Assembly (NCBI GenBank): GCA_009843505.1
Contig: VYDI01000027.1
Location: 165,684-229,683 of the forward strand
DNA: 64,000 nt
From: Holophagales bacterium
GTDB lineage: Bacteria > Acidobacteriota > Thermoanaerobaculia > Multivoradales > Multivoraceae
Direction of reading: 5' to 3'
The translations under genes and the position numbers were made by a program. Of the stretch, positions 8,434 through 16,842 are shown piece after piece. The notes beneath the pieces are model-generated. The model had not been told where the DNA came from. It saw only the letters and a list, made by a program, of their open reading frames with translations, and did no database searches. How positions within the stretch are numbered: position 1 is the stretch's first letter; each line of letters begins with the position of its first letter.

Positions 8434-9780
8434 GTGCAAGCCTTAGCGATTCGCACCCTTGGCGTCGTGCTGGGGTTGACGTTGACCGTGCCGGCGATGG
8501 CCGAGGACTGGCCGCAGTGGCGCGGCACCGACCGCTCCGGCGTGTGGCAGGAGGACGGCATTCTGGAGCGATTCCCCGAGGAAGGCCTCGAGGCGGTCTG
8601 GCGGGTCCCCATCCGCGGCGGCTACTCGGGGCCGGTGGTCGCGGACGGCCGCGTGTTCGTAACCGACTGGCAGCGCGTTGAGGGAACACGTGCCATCACG
8701 GGCAAGGAACGCGTCCTGGCGCTCGACGAGGAGACCGGCGAGGAGCTCTGGAGTCACGAGTGGGATGTGAACTACTCGGCGCTGCAGCAGAGCTACGCGA
8801 TCGGTCCGCGTTCGACGCCGGCCGTCGATGGCGACACGCTCTACGTGATGGGGGCCGTCGGCCATCTCATGGCGCTCGAAGCCGGGACGGGCGAGGTGAT
8901 CTGGAGCTACGACTCCGTGGAGCAGGGCGACGCCAGCATCACGATCTGGGGCTTCACGAGTTCGCCGCTCGTTCATGGCGACCTCCTGATCCAGATCGTG
9001 GGCGCCGAACCGGACGGCAAGGTGATGGCCTTCAACAAGCACACGGGCGAAGAGGTCTGGCGGTCGCTGTCCTCGAACTGGGAGATGGGCTACGGCCAGC
9101 CGATGATCTTCGAACGCGGCGGCGTCGAGCAGCTCATCATCTGGGAGCCGCAGGCGGTCAACTCACTCGATCCGGCAACCGGTGAGGTCTACTGGAGCGT
9201 GCCCTGGGAGGTGGCGTCCGGCATGACCGTGACGACCCCGGTGGTCGACGGCGACCGGCTGCTCTTCAGCCAGTTCTACCGGGGCTCGCTGTTGCTTGAG
9301 TTCGACTCCGAGAAGCCCGAGGTACGGGAACTGTGGCGTGGCCAGAGCCGCAGCGAGATGCCGGAGGAGACGCAGGGACTCCACTCCCTGATCACGACGC
9401 CGATCCTCGAGGGCGACACGATCTACGGCGTCTGCAGCTACGGTCAGCTCCGGGGTCTCAACACCGCCGATGGCTCGCGGCTCTGGGAGAGCGACGAGAT
9501 GACTCGCCAGGGCCGTTGGGGCGCCGCCTTCATGGTCAGGCACGGCGATCGCTGGTTCGTCAACAACGATCTCGGCGACCTGATCATCGCCCGCTTCTCA
9601 CGTGACGGCTACGAGGAGATCGATCGCGCCAGGCTGATCGAACCGACGACGCGGTCCGGTTTCGGTCCGCGCAGGCTCTTTGACGCGATGGTCAATTGGA
9701 CGCATCCGGCCTATGCCAACCGCCATGTCATCGCGAGGAACGACGAGGAGATCATCCGTGTCTCCCTGGCCGCCGAGTAG
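8434..9780 (+). CDS. Secreted PQQ-like beta-propeller protein
   Basis: A 448-residue protein with a clear signal peptide (hydrophobic core followed by PAMA and mature EDWPQWRG). The mature part has repeated tryptophan-docking blades such as LALDEETGEELWSHEW, MALEAGTGEVIWSYD and FNKHTGEEVWRSL, the BamB/quinoprotein-like eight-bladed fold. No dehydrogenase catalytic motif is recognised, so cofactor binding and activity are unknown. The GTG start is supported by AGGAGG 8-9 nt upstream. The next gene overlaps its end by 23 nt, which suggests the two secreted products are made together. Confidence 0.82.
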   Translation: MQALAIRTLGVVLGLTLTVPAMAEDWPQWRGTDRSGVWQEDGILERFPEEGLEAVWRVPIRGGYSGPVVADGRVFVTDWQRVEGTRAITGKERVLALDEETGEELWSHEWDVNYSALQQSYAIGPRSTPAVDGDTLYVMGAVGHLMALEAGTGEVIWSYDSVEQGDASITIWGFTSSPLVHGDLLIQIVGAEPDGKVMAFNKHTGEEVWRSLSSNWEMGYGQPMIFERGGVEQLIIWEPQAVNSLDPATGEVYWSVPWEVASGMTVTTPVVDGDRLLFSQFYRGSLLLEFDSEKPEVRELWRGQSRSEMPEETQGLHSLITTPILEGDTIYGVCSYGQLRGLNTADGSRLWESDEMTRQGRWGAAFMVRHGDRWFVNNDLGDLIIARFSRDGYEEIDRARLIEPTTRSGFGPRRLFDAMVNWTHPAYANRHVIARNDEEIIRVSLAAE

Positions 9781-11041
9781 ATCGGGCCGGATCGGCCGCC
9801 GGGCGGGGCTTGCGGCTCTGCTGCTCGCTCTCGCGGCGCTGCCGGCCGCCGGCCAGGCTCCGGTAGGCGAGCTCATCTTTCCGCTGGAGCACTGGCACAA
9901 CCATGGTTCCTCCGTCGTCGAGCTCCCGAACGGCGATTTGCTCGTGGCCTGGTTCCATGGATCGGGCGAGCGGAGGTCGGACGACGTGCGGATCCTGGGC
10001 GCCCGCCTGCGGCTCGGCGCTGAGGCGTGGAGCGAGCCCTTCCTGCTCGCGGACACCCCGGGTTTCCCCGACACCAACTGCACCCTGCTGCTCGAGCCGG
10101 TGAGCGCGGGCGGCCACCGGCTGTGGCTGTTCTGGCCCACGATCCAGGCGAATCTCTGGGAGAGCGCCCTGATGAAGGTCAAGGTCTCGACCGACTTCGA
10201 CGGTCCTGGGCCGCCGGTCTGGCAGTGGCAGGACGTGCTCCACATGAAGCCGGGCGAGGGCTTCCACGACCTGGTAGCGGAGAAGACGGACGAGTACTTC
10301 CGGAGCCTGGGTTTCGCGGACGCCAGGGACCCGTCAGCGCCCGAGTCGGCCCGCCAATGGGCGGCGCGCAACCTGGAGCAGGCCGCCGACAAGCTGACCC
10401 GTCGCATCGGCTGGTTCACCCGGGCCCATCCGGTTGTCCTGCCGCTGCCCGAGGGCGGCCAGCGGCTGCTCCTGGGGCTCTACTCGGACGGCTTCAGCTT
10501 CGCTTCCGCCACGTATAGCGACGACGGCGGCCACACCTGGACGATGAGCGAGCCGATCATCGGCGGCGGCAGCATCCAGCCCACGTTCGCGCTGCGTGAC
10601 GACGGCACCCTGCTCGCCTTCATGCGCGACAACGGCCCGCCGCCGAAGCGGGCCCATGTCGCCGAATCGTCCGATCTGGGCGCCACCTGGACGATCGCCC
10701 GCGACCATGCCGACCTGGTCGAGACCGGCGCCGGGCTCGAAGTGCTGAAGCTCGAGAGCGGCCGGTGGATCGTGGTCCACAACGACATCCCTGACGGCCG
10801 CTACCGGCTCGCGGTGTCCGTCTCCGAGGACGAGGGCAGGACCTTCAGGCCGCGGCGCTACATCGAGCGCGAGGAGAAGGGCGTCGGCCGCTACCACTAC
10901 CCGTCCGTCATCCAGGCCCGGGACGGCCGGATCCACGTGACCTACAGCTACCACGTCGCCGGCGCGCTCGACGACGGCGGCCAGGGCAAGAGCATCAAGC
11001 ACGTGAGCTTCGATGAGGCCTGGCTGCTGGGCGACGACTGA
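9758..11041 (+). CDS. Secreted sialidase-like (BNR/Asp-box) protein
   Basis: A 427-residue protein with an Arg-rich N-terminus and a signal peptide ending near LPAAGQA. Several Asp-boxes of the S-x-D-x-G-x-x-W/F type are visible: YSDDGGHTWTM, SSDLGATWTI and SEDEGRTFRPR. The N-terminal HNHGSSVVELPNGDLLVAWF is typical of the six-bladed exo-sialidase-like family found in environmental bacteria. The true substrate is unknown, since many members are not proven sialidases. The chosen start is the GTG at 9758, inside the preceding gene and preceded by GAGGAG; the frame is open upstream, but that part only shadows the propeller gene. Confidence 0.75.
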   Translation: MSPWPPSRSGRIGRRAGLAALLLALAALPAAGQAPVGELIFPLEHWHNHGSSVVELPNGDLLVAWFHGSGERRSDDVRILGARLRLGAEAWSEPFLLADTPGFPDTNCTLLLEPVSAGGHRLWLFWPTIQANLWESALMKVKVSTDFDGPGPPVWQWQDVLHMKPGEGFHDLVAEKTDEYFRSLGFADARDPSAPESARQWAARNLEQAADKLTRRIGWFTRAHPVVLPLPEGGQRLLLGLYSDGFSFASATYSDDGGHTWTMSEPIIGGGSIQPTFALRDDGTLLAFMRDNGPPPKRAHVAESSDLGATWTIARDHADLVETGAGLEVLKLESGRWIVVHNDIPDGRYRLAVSVSEDEGRTFRPRRYIEREEKGVGRYHYPSVIQARDGRIHVTYSYHVAGALDDGGQGKSIKHVSFDEAWLLGDD

Positions 11042-11055
11042 GAGAGGAATCCGAC

Positions 11056-12399
11056 ATGCACCAACGAAAGACCTTCACCGTCGCTCTCGTTTCCATCCTC
11101 GCCGCCGCCCTGCTCGCCGCGTGCGCGCCCCAGGGCACGGACAGCGCGAGCGACGCCGGCACCTTGGCCGGCCTGCCGCGTGTCACGCCGGAGAGCGCCG
11201 GCATGTCGAGCGAGCGACTCGACCGGATCCGGCCGGCCTTCGAGAGCTACGTGACGGACGGCAAGTTGTCCGGCGTGATCACCGCCGTCGCCCGCGACGG
11301 CAAGGTCGTGCACTTCGAGGCCAGCGGCTTCCAGGACGTCGAAGCCGGAGAGCCGATGGCCGAGGACACGATCTTCCGCATGTACTCGATGACCAAGCCG
11401 ATCGCCTCGGCGGCGCTGATGATCCTCTGGGAGGAGGGCCACTTCCTGCTGTCGACGCCGCTGTCCCAGGTCCTTCCCGAGTTCGCCGGCACGCAGGTCT
11501 ACGTCTCCGGCGACGGCGATGACATGGAGACGGAACCGCCGCGACGGCCGATCGTCATCCGCGACCTGATGACACACACGTCCGGGCTGACCTACACCTT
11601 CATCCCCAGCCCGGTGGCCGCCAGCTACGCGACGGCGGGACTCGAGGGTTCGGCGGACGCCGTTCCCCACGACGACCTGGCGAACTATGTCCGGGAGCTG
11701 GCGAAGCAGCCTCTGCTCGCTCACCCCGGCACCGCCTGGAACTACAGCGTCGGGCTGGAGGTCGCGGGCCGGGTGGTCGAAGTCGTCTCGGGGCAGAGCT
11801 TCCGGGACTTCCTGAAGGAGCGCATCTTCGACCCGCTGGCCATGGTCGACACGGACTTCTACGTTCCGGACGAGAAGCTCGATCGTCTCGCCGTGAACTA
11901 CGCGCCGACGCCCGAGGGCGGCATCGTCGTCTTCGACGATCCCGAGGCCAGCGCCTACCGCAAGCCGCCGAAGGTCGAGATGGGCGGTTCCGGCCTGGTC
12001 GCCACCGCCGGCGACTACCTGCGCTTTGCCCAGATGCTGGCGAACGGCGGCGAGCTCGACGGGGTGCGAATCCTCGGACCGGAGACGGTGGCCCTGATGA
12101 TGGACAACCACCTGGGAGCGGCCTACGGGCCGTCGCCGATGTCGAGCCTCAATCTCGACATGGGGATGAGCGAGGGCATGGGCTACGGCCTCGGCGGCTA
12201 CTCGATCACCGACACCGGACTGACCGGTCTGCCGGCCTCGCCGGGCACCTACGGCTGGGGCGGCGCCGCCTCGACCGACTTCCTCGTCGATCCGGAGGAG
12301 GACCTCGTCGCGATGGTGCTGACCCAGTTGCTGCCTACCGGCACCTATCCCCTGCGTCCGACGATGGAAGTGCTGACCTATCAGGCGATCGTGGAGTAG
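11056..12399 (+). CDS. Serine hydrolase of the beta-lactamase/class C-PBP family, lipoprotein
   Basis: A 447-residue protein with a lipobox-type signal (LLAACAPQG; lipid-modified Cys at about 23). The class C/esterase active site is present: Ser111-Met-Thr-Lys114 (SMTK) and Tyr230 in WNYSVG. A Gly-rich YGWGGAAST near residue 400 occupies the third motif. This family covers esterases, D-amino acid peptidases and penicillin-binding proteins, so resistance to beta-lactams should not be assumed. It follows the sialidase-like gene by 14 nt and precedes a beta-barrel gene by 10 nt, forming a short operon of envelope proteins. Confidence 0.82.
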   Translation: MHQRKTFTVALVSILAAALLAACAPQGTDSASDAGTLAGLPRVTPESAGMSSERLDRIRPAFESYVTDGKLSGVITAVARDGKVVHFEASGFQDVEAGEPMAEDTIFRMYSMTKPIASAALMILWEEGHFLLSTPLSQVLPEFAGTQVYVSGDGDDMETEPPRRPIVIRDLMTHTSGLTYTFIPSPVAASYATAGLEGSADAVPHDDLANYVRELAKQPLLAHPGTAWNYSVGLEVAGRVVEVVSGQSFRDFLKERIFDPLAMVDTDFYVPDEKLDRLAVNYAPTPEGGIVVFDDPEASAYRKPPKVEMGGSGLVATAGDYLRFAQMLANGGELDGVRILGPETVALMMDNHLGAAYGPSPMSSLNLDMGMSEGMGYGLGGYSITDTGLTGLPASPGTYGWGGAASTDFLVDPEEDLVAMVLTQLLPTGTYPLRPTMEVLTYQAIVE

Positions 12400-12409
12400 G
12401 CGCGAGGAG

Positions 12410-13240
12410 ATGAAGATGCGCAAGCTCAGGGCAGTGGGCCTCGGCGCCGCGTCGCTGCTGATCCTGGCCGGAGAATCTCTTGCCCAGGAAGGCGGCTTCT
12501 ATGCCGGCTACACAGCCTCGGCCGAGCAGTTCGACGCCACCTTTTCGAAGAACGTCGACAACACGGATCCGGACACCCTCGTGCCCGAGCCGCGGCGCGG
12601 CATGGTCTTCCACGATCAGGACTCCGCCGACACGGTGGATCTCGCGGCCGGCTTCATCGTTGGCTACCGCACGGCCCCCGGCGACGGCGGCGCGTACCTC
12701 AGTACGGAACTCGACGTCATGTTCCACAGCGGCGAGCCGGACGGCCGGCTTGCCGGCGTGGGCACGTCGCCCGACCGCAAGCAACTGGGCGAGAGCTGGC
12801 CGGATGCGTGGTCCCTCGACAAGAAGCGCAGCTATGGGCTGACCCTGCGGCTTGGCTTCCTGCCGGAATCGCTCCGGTCCCGGGACATGAGTCTCTACCT
12901 GCTCGGCGGCGTTCGCCTCTTCAAGTCGCGCTTCAGCACGACCTTCGAAGGGTGTCTGAACGCCGAGCTGTGTTCAGCCTCCGAGTTCGTCTCCGGGGCC
13001 GACGGCCGCGACGTGGATGCGGTCGCCACCACCTGGGGCGTCGGTCTGGAGAAGCGGTTCGGCAGCGGCGAGTACGCCCGCAGGATCGCGTTGCGCTTCG
13101 AGGCGGCCTACAGCCGATGGGGCGACGAGTCCTGGGTCGCGGACTTTCCGGACGTCCGGGTCACCGTGCCGTCGACGGTGGCGGCGGAAGGTATCGGCGT
13201 GACGCTGAGCATGGTGCGGCTGTTCGGCGCTGCGGACTGA
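12410..13240 (+). CDS. Small outer-membrane beta-barrel protein, function unknown
   Basis: A 276-residue product with a signal peptide ending in SLAQ. The mature part alternates hydrophobic and polar residues as in porin-like barrels (FYAGYTASAEQF, VDLAAGFIVGYRT, YGLTLRLGFLP, GIGVTLSMVRLF). A Cys pair in EGCLNAELCS may form a disulfide in the periplasm or an extracellular loop. It closes the operon begun at 8.4 kb and ends 11 nt from a convergent gene. I recognise no specific family. Confidence 0.7.
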   Translation: MKMRKLRAVGLGAASLLILAGESLAQEGGFYAGYTASAEQFDATFSKNVDNTDPDTLVPEPRRGMVFHDQDSADTVDLAAGFIVGYRTAPGDGGAYLSTELDVMFHSGEPDGRLAGVGTSPDRKQLGESWPDAWSLDKKRSYGLTLRLGFLPESLRSRDMSLYLLGGVRLFKSRFSTTFEGCLNAELCSASEFVSGADGRDVDAVATTWGVGLEKRFGSGEYARRIALRFEAAYSRWGDESWVADFPDVRVTVPSTVAAEGIGVTLSMVRLFGAAD

Positions 13241-13251
13241 GGGCGTCCGCC

Positions 13252-14304
13252 TCAGCCGTACATCACGGCCGCGGCCTCTTCCCGCAACGCCGTCGGATTC
13301 CCCAGCATCTGCCGGTCGTAGCCGGCGCGCTTGTAGAAAATGTGCATGTCGCACTCGTGCGTGAAGCCGATGCCGCCGAAGACCTGGGTGGTCATCGTGA
13401 CGGCGTGGTTGGCCACGTCGGTGGCGTGGGCCTTGAGCAGGGGAGCGAGGTGGTCGATCTCGTCCGATCCGTCGTCCCAGACGTCGGCGGTGTGCCAGAG
13501 CAGGGACTGGACCGGCTCGACCTCGGCGAGGACCTCGGCGCACATGTGCTTGACCGCCTGGAAGGAGCCGATGATGCGGTCGAACTGCTTGCGCTCCTTG
13601 GCGTACTCGACCGCGATGTGCAGCCCCTTCTGGGCGGCGCCCAGGGCGTCGGCGGCGAGGGCGATCTGGGCCGCATGGACGGCTCGCTTCGTGCTGTCGG
13701 CATTGCCGCCGAGGTTCTCGGCCGCGCCCAGGTCGACGTTGGAGAAGGTGACTTCGGCGACCCGGCGGGTGTCGTCGATGGTCTGAAGGGGCTCCACGTC
13801 GATACCCGGCGTGGTCGCGTCGAGCAGGTGCAGACTGCCCCCGTCTTCGAGCAGGAAGGCGTCCGCCCAGGTGGCGTCGGGCAGGTAGAGAACGGAACCG
13901 TCGACCCGGCCGCTCTCGATCGGCGCGTCGAGAATCGGCGTGAGCAGGGTCCTCCCCTCGGCGATCCCTTCGAGCAGGGCGCTTCGGCGTTCGCCGGCGT
14001 CGGCGCCGGCGATCAGCAGCGGCGCCAGGACGTAGGACGAGTGGAAGTTCACCGGCGCCGCGGCTCGCCCGATCTCCTGGGCGGCGATCGCCGCCTCCTG
14101 CATCCCGAGTTCCGAACCGCCCAGGTCCATGTCGATCAGGAGACCCGTGATGCCCTGGTCGCCGAGCTGGCCGTGGATCGCCGCGTCGCGGCCGGACTCC
14201 GAGTCCATCACCTGGCGGACGCGCTCGACGCCCACGTCCTGGGCCAGAAAGCGCGCGATCGAGTCTCGGAGCAGCTCCTGCGGCTGCGTCAGTCCAAAGT
14301 CCAT
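13252..14304 (-). CDS. Acyl-CoA dehydrogenase, small partner subunit (350 aa)
   Basis: A 350-residue acyl-CoA dehydrogenase-fold protein. The N-terminal helix begins MDFGLTQPQELLRDSIARF, the middle domain is short and divergent, and the C-terminal helical domain has YAKERKQFDRIIGSFQAVKH and FGGIGFTHECDMHIFYKRA. It lies directly downstream of a second acyl-CoA dehydrogenase on the same strand, 28 nt away. Such unequal pairs occur in the alpha2-beta2 enzymes of steroid side-chain breakdown, where one subunit supplies most of the FAD and catalytic residues. A similar pairing is inferred here; the substrate is not known. Confidence 0.85.
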   Translation of the reverse strand: MDFGLTQPQELLRDSIARFLAQDVGVERVRQVMDSESGRDAAIHGQLGDQGITGLLIDMDLGGSELGMQEAAIAAQEIGRAAAPVNFHSSYVLAPLLIAGADAGERRSALLEGIAEGRTLLTPILDAPIESGRVDGSVLYLPDATWADAFLLEDGGSLHLLDATTPGIDVEPLQTIDDTRRVAEVTFSNVDLGAAENLGGNADSTKRAVHAAQIALAADALGAAQKGLHIAVEYAKERKQFDRIIGSFQAVKHMCAEVLAEVEPVQSLLWHTADVWDDGSDEIDHLAPLLKAHATDVANHAVTMTTQVFGGIGFTHECDMHIFYKRAGYDRQMLGNPTALREEAAAVMYG

Positions 14305-14332
14305 GTTCGAGGACTCCTTGTGGGCCCGGCCG

Positions 14333-15526
14333 TCAGGCCGCTGCCGGCTTCGGCTCCCGCGGCAGGCCGAGGCCCCGCTCGCCGATGATGTTCTTCTGGA
14401 TCTGGGCGGTGCCGCCGCCGATGATCAGGCCGAGGGCGTACATGTAGTTGCGCTGCCAGTTGCCGTAGTCGCGCACGTGCTTCGAGCCGCGCTTCAGGAC
14501 GCCGCGCTCGGCCATCGCGTCGATCGCCAGGGCGCAGACGTCGTAGTTCAACTGGCAGCTGTTCAGCTTGACGATGAGTCCACCGGCGCCGGAGTCGCGC
14601 TTCTTCAACCTGTCGGTCAGAAGGCGCAACTGGTGGTACTTCATGGCCTGCACCCGGCCCTCGAGCTTGAGCAGCCGGTCCCGGTAGACGGGCGAGTCGA
14701 TCAGGCCGGTCTCGCGCAGGATGTCGACGCAGCCGGCGAGGTAGTTCTCGGTCGTGCTCGAGCGGCCGAGCATGTTGCGCTCAAAGCGCAGGGTGTAGGT
14801 GCCGACCTCCCAGCCCTGACCGGGGCGGCCCACGACGTTCATGGCGGGCACCCGCACGTCGGTGAAGAAGACTTCGTTGAAGGAGGCGTCGCCGGTCATC
14901 GTCATCAACGGGCGCACGTCGAGGCCGGGAGTGTCCATCGACAGGACGATGTAGCTGATGCCGCCGTGCTTTCCGCCGTCCGCTTCGGTGCGAATCAGGG
15001 CGAACATCATGTCGGCCTCGCGAGCGCCGCTGGTCCAGATCTTCTGACCGTTGATCACGTACTCGTCGCCGTCGAGCACCGCGGAGGTCCGCAGCGATGC
15101 CAGGTCGGAGCCGGATCCCGGCTCGCTGTACCCCTGGCACCAGATCAGCTCGCCGCGCATCGTGGGCCGAATCAGGTCCTGCTTCTGGTCCTCGCGGCCG
15201 AAGTGCAGCAGCGTCGGGACGAACATTCCGGTGCCCTGGTTCTCCATCCCAAGGGAGATCCCGGCGTTCTGGAACTCGTCCTCGATCACCAGGCTCGCGA
15301 GGGCATCGGGCTCGTGGCCGGCGCCGCCGTAGCGCTTGGGGATCGTGCGGCCGGCGTAGCCGGCGTCGAAGAGCCGCTTCTGCCACTCCAGGGTTCTTTC
15401 ACGGATCTGCGATGCGTCACCGCCGAAGCCAGGACCGGCCGGGACGGCAACGTCCTCATTGGCGGTGAGGAAGGAGCGAATCTCCTCGCGGAGGGAGTCG
15501 TATTCGGAGCCGATCGATGTGTCCAT
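14333..15526 (-). CDS. Acyl-CoA dehydrogenase, large partner subunit (397 aa)
   Basis: A 397-residue acyl-CoA dehydrogenase. The FAD/substrate loop WCQGYSEPGSGSDLA, the beta-domain YVINGQKIWTSGA and the C-terminal GGGTAQIQKNIIGERGLGLPR are clear family signatures. The frame continues far upstream, but similarity begins only at the ATG at 15526 (MDTSIGSEYD), which is taken as the start. It is the first gene of a two-gene operon with the smaller dehydrogenase and diverges from an M24 peptidase 118 nt away. It probably acts on branched, steroid-like or aromatic acyl-CoAs rather than simple fatty acids, but this is inference from gene pairing. Confidence 0.88.
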   Translation of the reverse strand: MDTSIGSEYDSLREEIRSFLTANEDVAVPAGPGFGGDASQIRERTLEWQKRLFDAGYAGRTIPKRYGGAGHEPDALASLVIEDEFQNAGISLGMENQGTGMFVPTLLHFGREDQKQDLIRPTMRGELIWCQGYSEPGSGSDLASLRTSAVLDGDEYVINGQKIWTSGAREADMMFALIRTEADGGKHGGISYIVLSMDTPGLDVRPLMTMTGDASFNEVFFTDVRVPAMNVVGRPGQGWEVGTYTLRFERNMLGRSSTTENYLAGCVDILRETGLIDSPVYRDRLLKLEGRVQAMKYHQLRLLTDRLKKRDSGAGGLIVKLNSCQLNYDVCALAIDAMAERGVLKRGSKHVRDYGNWQRNYMYALGLIIGGGTAQIQKNIIGERGLGLPREPKPAAA

Positions 15527-15584
15527 GATGGGCGCGACTTTATCGCGCCCGGGGGTCCTCGTCAGCACCCTGGAGCGTTCGGAG

Positions 15585-15613
15585 TAAGCTGTCGGGTTCG
15601 ACACTCCGTCGAA
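15585..15613 (+). promoter_or_regulatory. Candidate -10 box and inverted repeat before the M24 peptidase gene
   Basis: TAAGCT at 15585-15590 could be a -10 element. Just downstream, TTCGAC-N5-GTCGAA (15597-15613) is a perfect 6-bp inverted repeat that would overlie the start of transcription, a place where repressors often bind. No convincing -35 is seen. Confidence 0.25.
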
Positions 15614-15644
15614 GGACAACCTCGGGAAGGGTGGCGACGACAAG

Positions 15645-16823
15645 ATGGGCGACGACACGGTGGCAGAAGGGCTCGCGGAAGGGACCGAGGACGCCGGCGC
15701 AGCGAGGCCCTCGAGCCGCGATGCCGTGCGTCTCGAGCAATTGCGGCAGGCCGCGGCTTCATCCGGCGCCGACGCCGTGGTGCTGACGCCGGGAGCTACG
15801 TTGAGATGGCTCCTGGGCCACCAGTTCGACGGGCACGAGCGGCTCTTCCTGCTCGTCGTGCCGACCGCCGACGCTCCGGTGGCCATCGTTCCCGCGCTGG
15901 AGGAGGCGAACTTCCGGAGCGTTGCGCCAGCGGTCGAGTCGGTGCATCTCTGGGACGACGCGGACGGTCCGGAAAAAGCCGCGGCCGCCGCGTTCAAGGA
16001 TCTCGGGAAGGCGGCGCGGGTGGCGGTCGAACCGCTCAGCCTGCGCTTCATGGAAGTCCAGCACCTGTCCCGCGAGCTTCCTAAGGCGAGGCTCGAAAGC
16101 GCCGAATCGATCGTGAGCGAACTGCGGCTCAAGAAGAGCGACGAGGAGGCGAAAGCGATCCAGCAGGCGTCGAAGATCGCCGAGGCGGCGCTCGAGTTCA
16201 CGCTGCGGGACGTCAAGCCGGGACGCACCGAGCGCGAGATCGCGGCCAAGCTCTCGAGTGAGCTGCTGCGCCGCGGCGGAGGCGGCATCTCCTTTGGCCC
16301 GATCGTTCTCAGCGGTCCGAAGAGCGCGCTGCCCCACGGAGTCCCCGACGAGCGGCAGATGGAGGAGGGCGAGTTTCTCCTGATCGACTTCGGGACCTCG
16401 TTCGACGGCTACCACTGCGACATCACCCGCACGTTCGTGGTCAGCGGCTCGCCAAGCGACCGCATGCGGGAGGTGTACGAGGCCGTGCTGCAGGCGAACA
16501 TCCGCGGAGTGGCGGCGTCACGTCCCGGCGTCACTTACGACTACGTGCACAAGAACTGCCAGGCGAACCTGCGTGCCGCGCGCTTCAAGGAGTTCATGAC
16601 CCATCGCACCGGGCACGGCCTGGGCCTTGAGATCCACGAGCCGCCGTCCGTGATGGCGGGCAACACCGACGTCGTCGAGCAAGGGGCGGTGTTCACGATC
16701 GAACCGGGCCTCTACCTCGAAGGCTGGGGTGGCGTGCGGATCGAAGACAACGTGCGCGTCACCGCGGAGGGCTGCGAGCTGCTCACGTCATCGCCGAGGG
16801 AGCTGCGGATCCTCGGCGCCTGA
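15645..16823 (+). CDS. M24-family metallopeptidase (Xaa-Pro aminopeptidase-like)
   Basis: A 392-residue cytoplasmic 'pita-bread' peptidase. The N-terminal creatinase-like domain covers about 25-165 and the catalytic domain about 170-390. The five metal ligands are all visible: the two Asp in IDFGTSFDGYHCDITRTF, His in HRTGHGLGLEIHEP, Glu in FTIEPGLY, and Glu in GVRIEDNVRV. It should release N-terminal residues next to proline. There is no signal peptide. ATG 15645 is preceded by a GGGAAGGG stretch. It converges with a TonB receptor gene 19 nt beyond its stop. Confidence 0.9.
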   Translation: MGDDTVAEGLAEGTEDAGAARPSSRDAVRLEQLRQAAASSGADAVVLTPGATLRWLLGHQFDGHERLFLLVVPTADAPVAIVPALEEANFRSVAPAVESVHLWDDADGPEKAAAAAFKDLGKAARVAVEPLSLRFMEVQHLSRELPKARLESAESIVSELRLKKSDEEAKAIQQASKIAEAALEFTLRDVKPGRTEREIAAKLSSELLRRGGGGISFGPIVLSGPKSALPHGVPDERQMEEGEFLLIDFGTSFDGYHCDITRTFVVSGSPSDRMREVYEAVLQANIRGVAASRPGVTYDYVHKNCQANLRAARFKEFMTHRTGHGLGLEIHEPPSVMAGNTDVVEQGAVFTIEPGLYLEGWGGVRIEDNVRVTAEGCELLTSSPRELRILGA

Positions 16824-16842
16824 GCCCTCGGAGCTGGCCCCC

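Noticed and set aside
11056..12399. Beta-lactamase conferring antibiotic resistance
   Set aside because: The SMTK/YS motifs are shared by esterases and peptidases, and nothing in the sequence or context points to beta-lactam hydrolysis.
12808..14388. 526-codon plus-strand frame over the beta-barrel and acyl-CoA dehydrogenase genes
   Set aside because: It runs antisense to the dehydrogenase and out of frame with the barrel gene; no family signature.
15527..16288. N-terminal extension of the large acyl-CoA dehydrogenase to 651 residues
   Set aside because: The extension is antisense to the M24 peptidase gene and shows no similarity; the ATG at 15526 gives the family's normal length.
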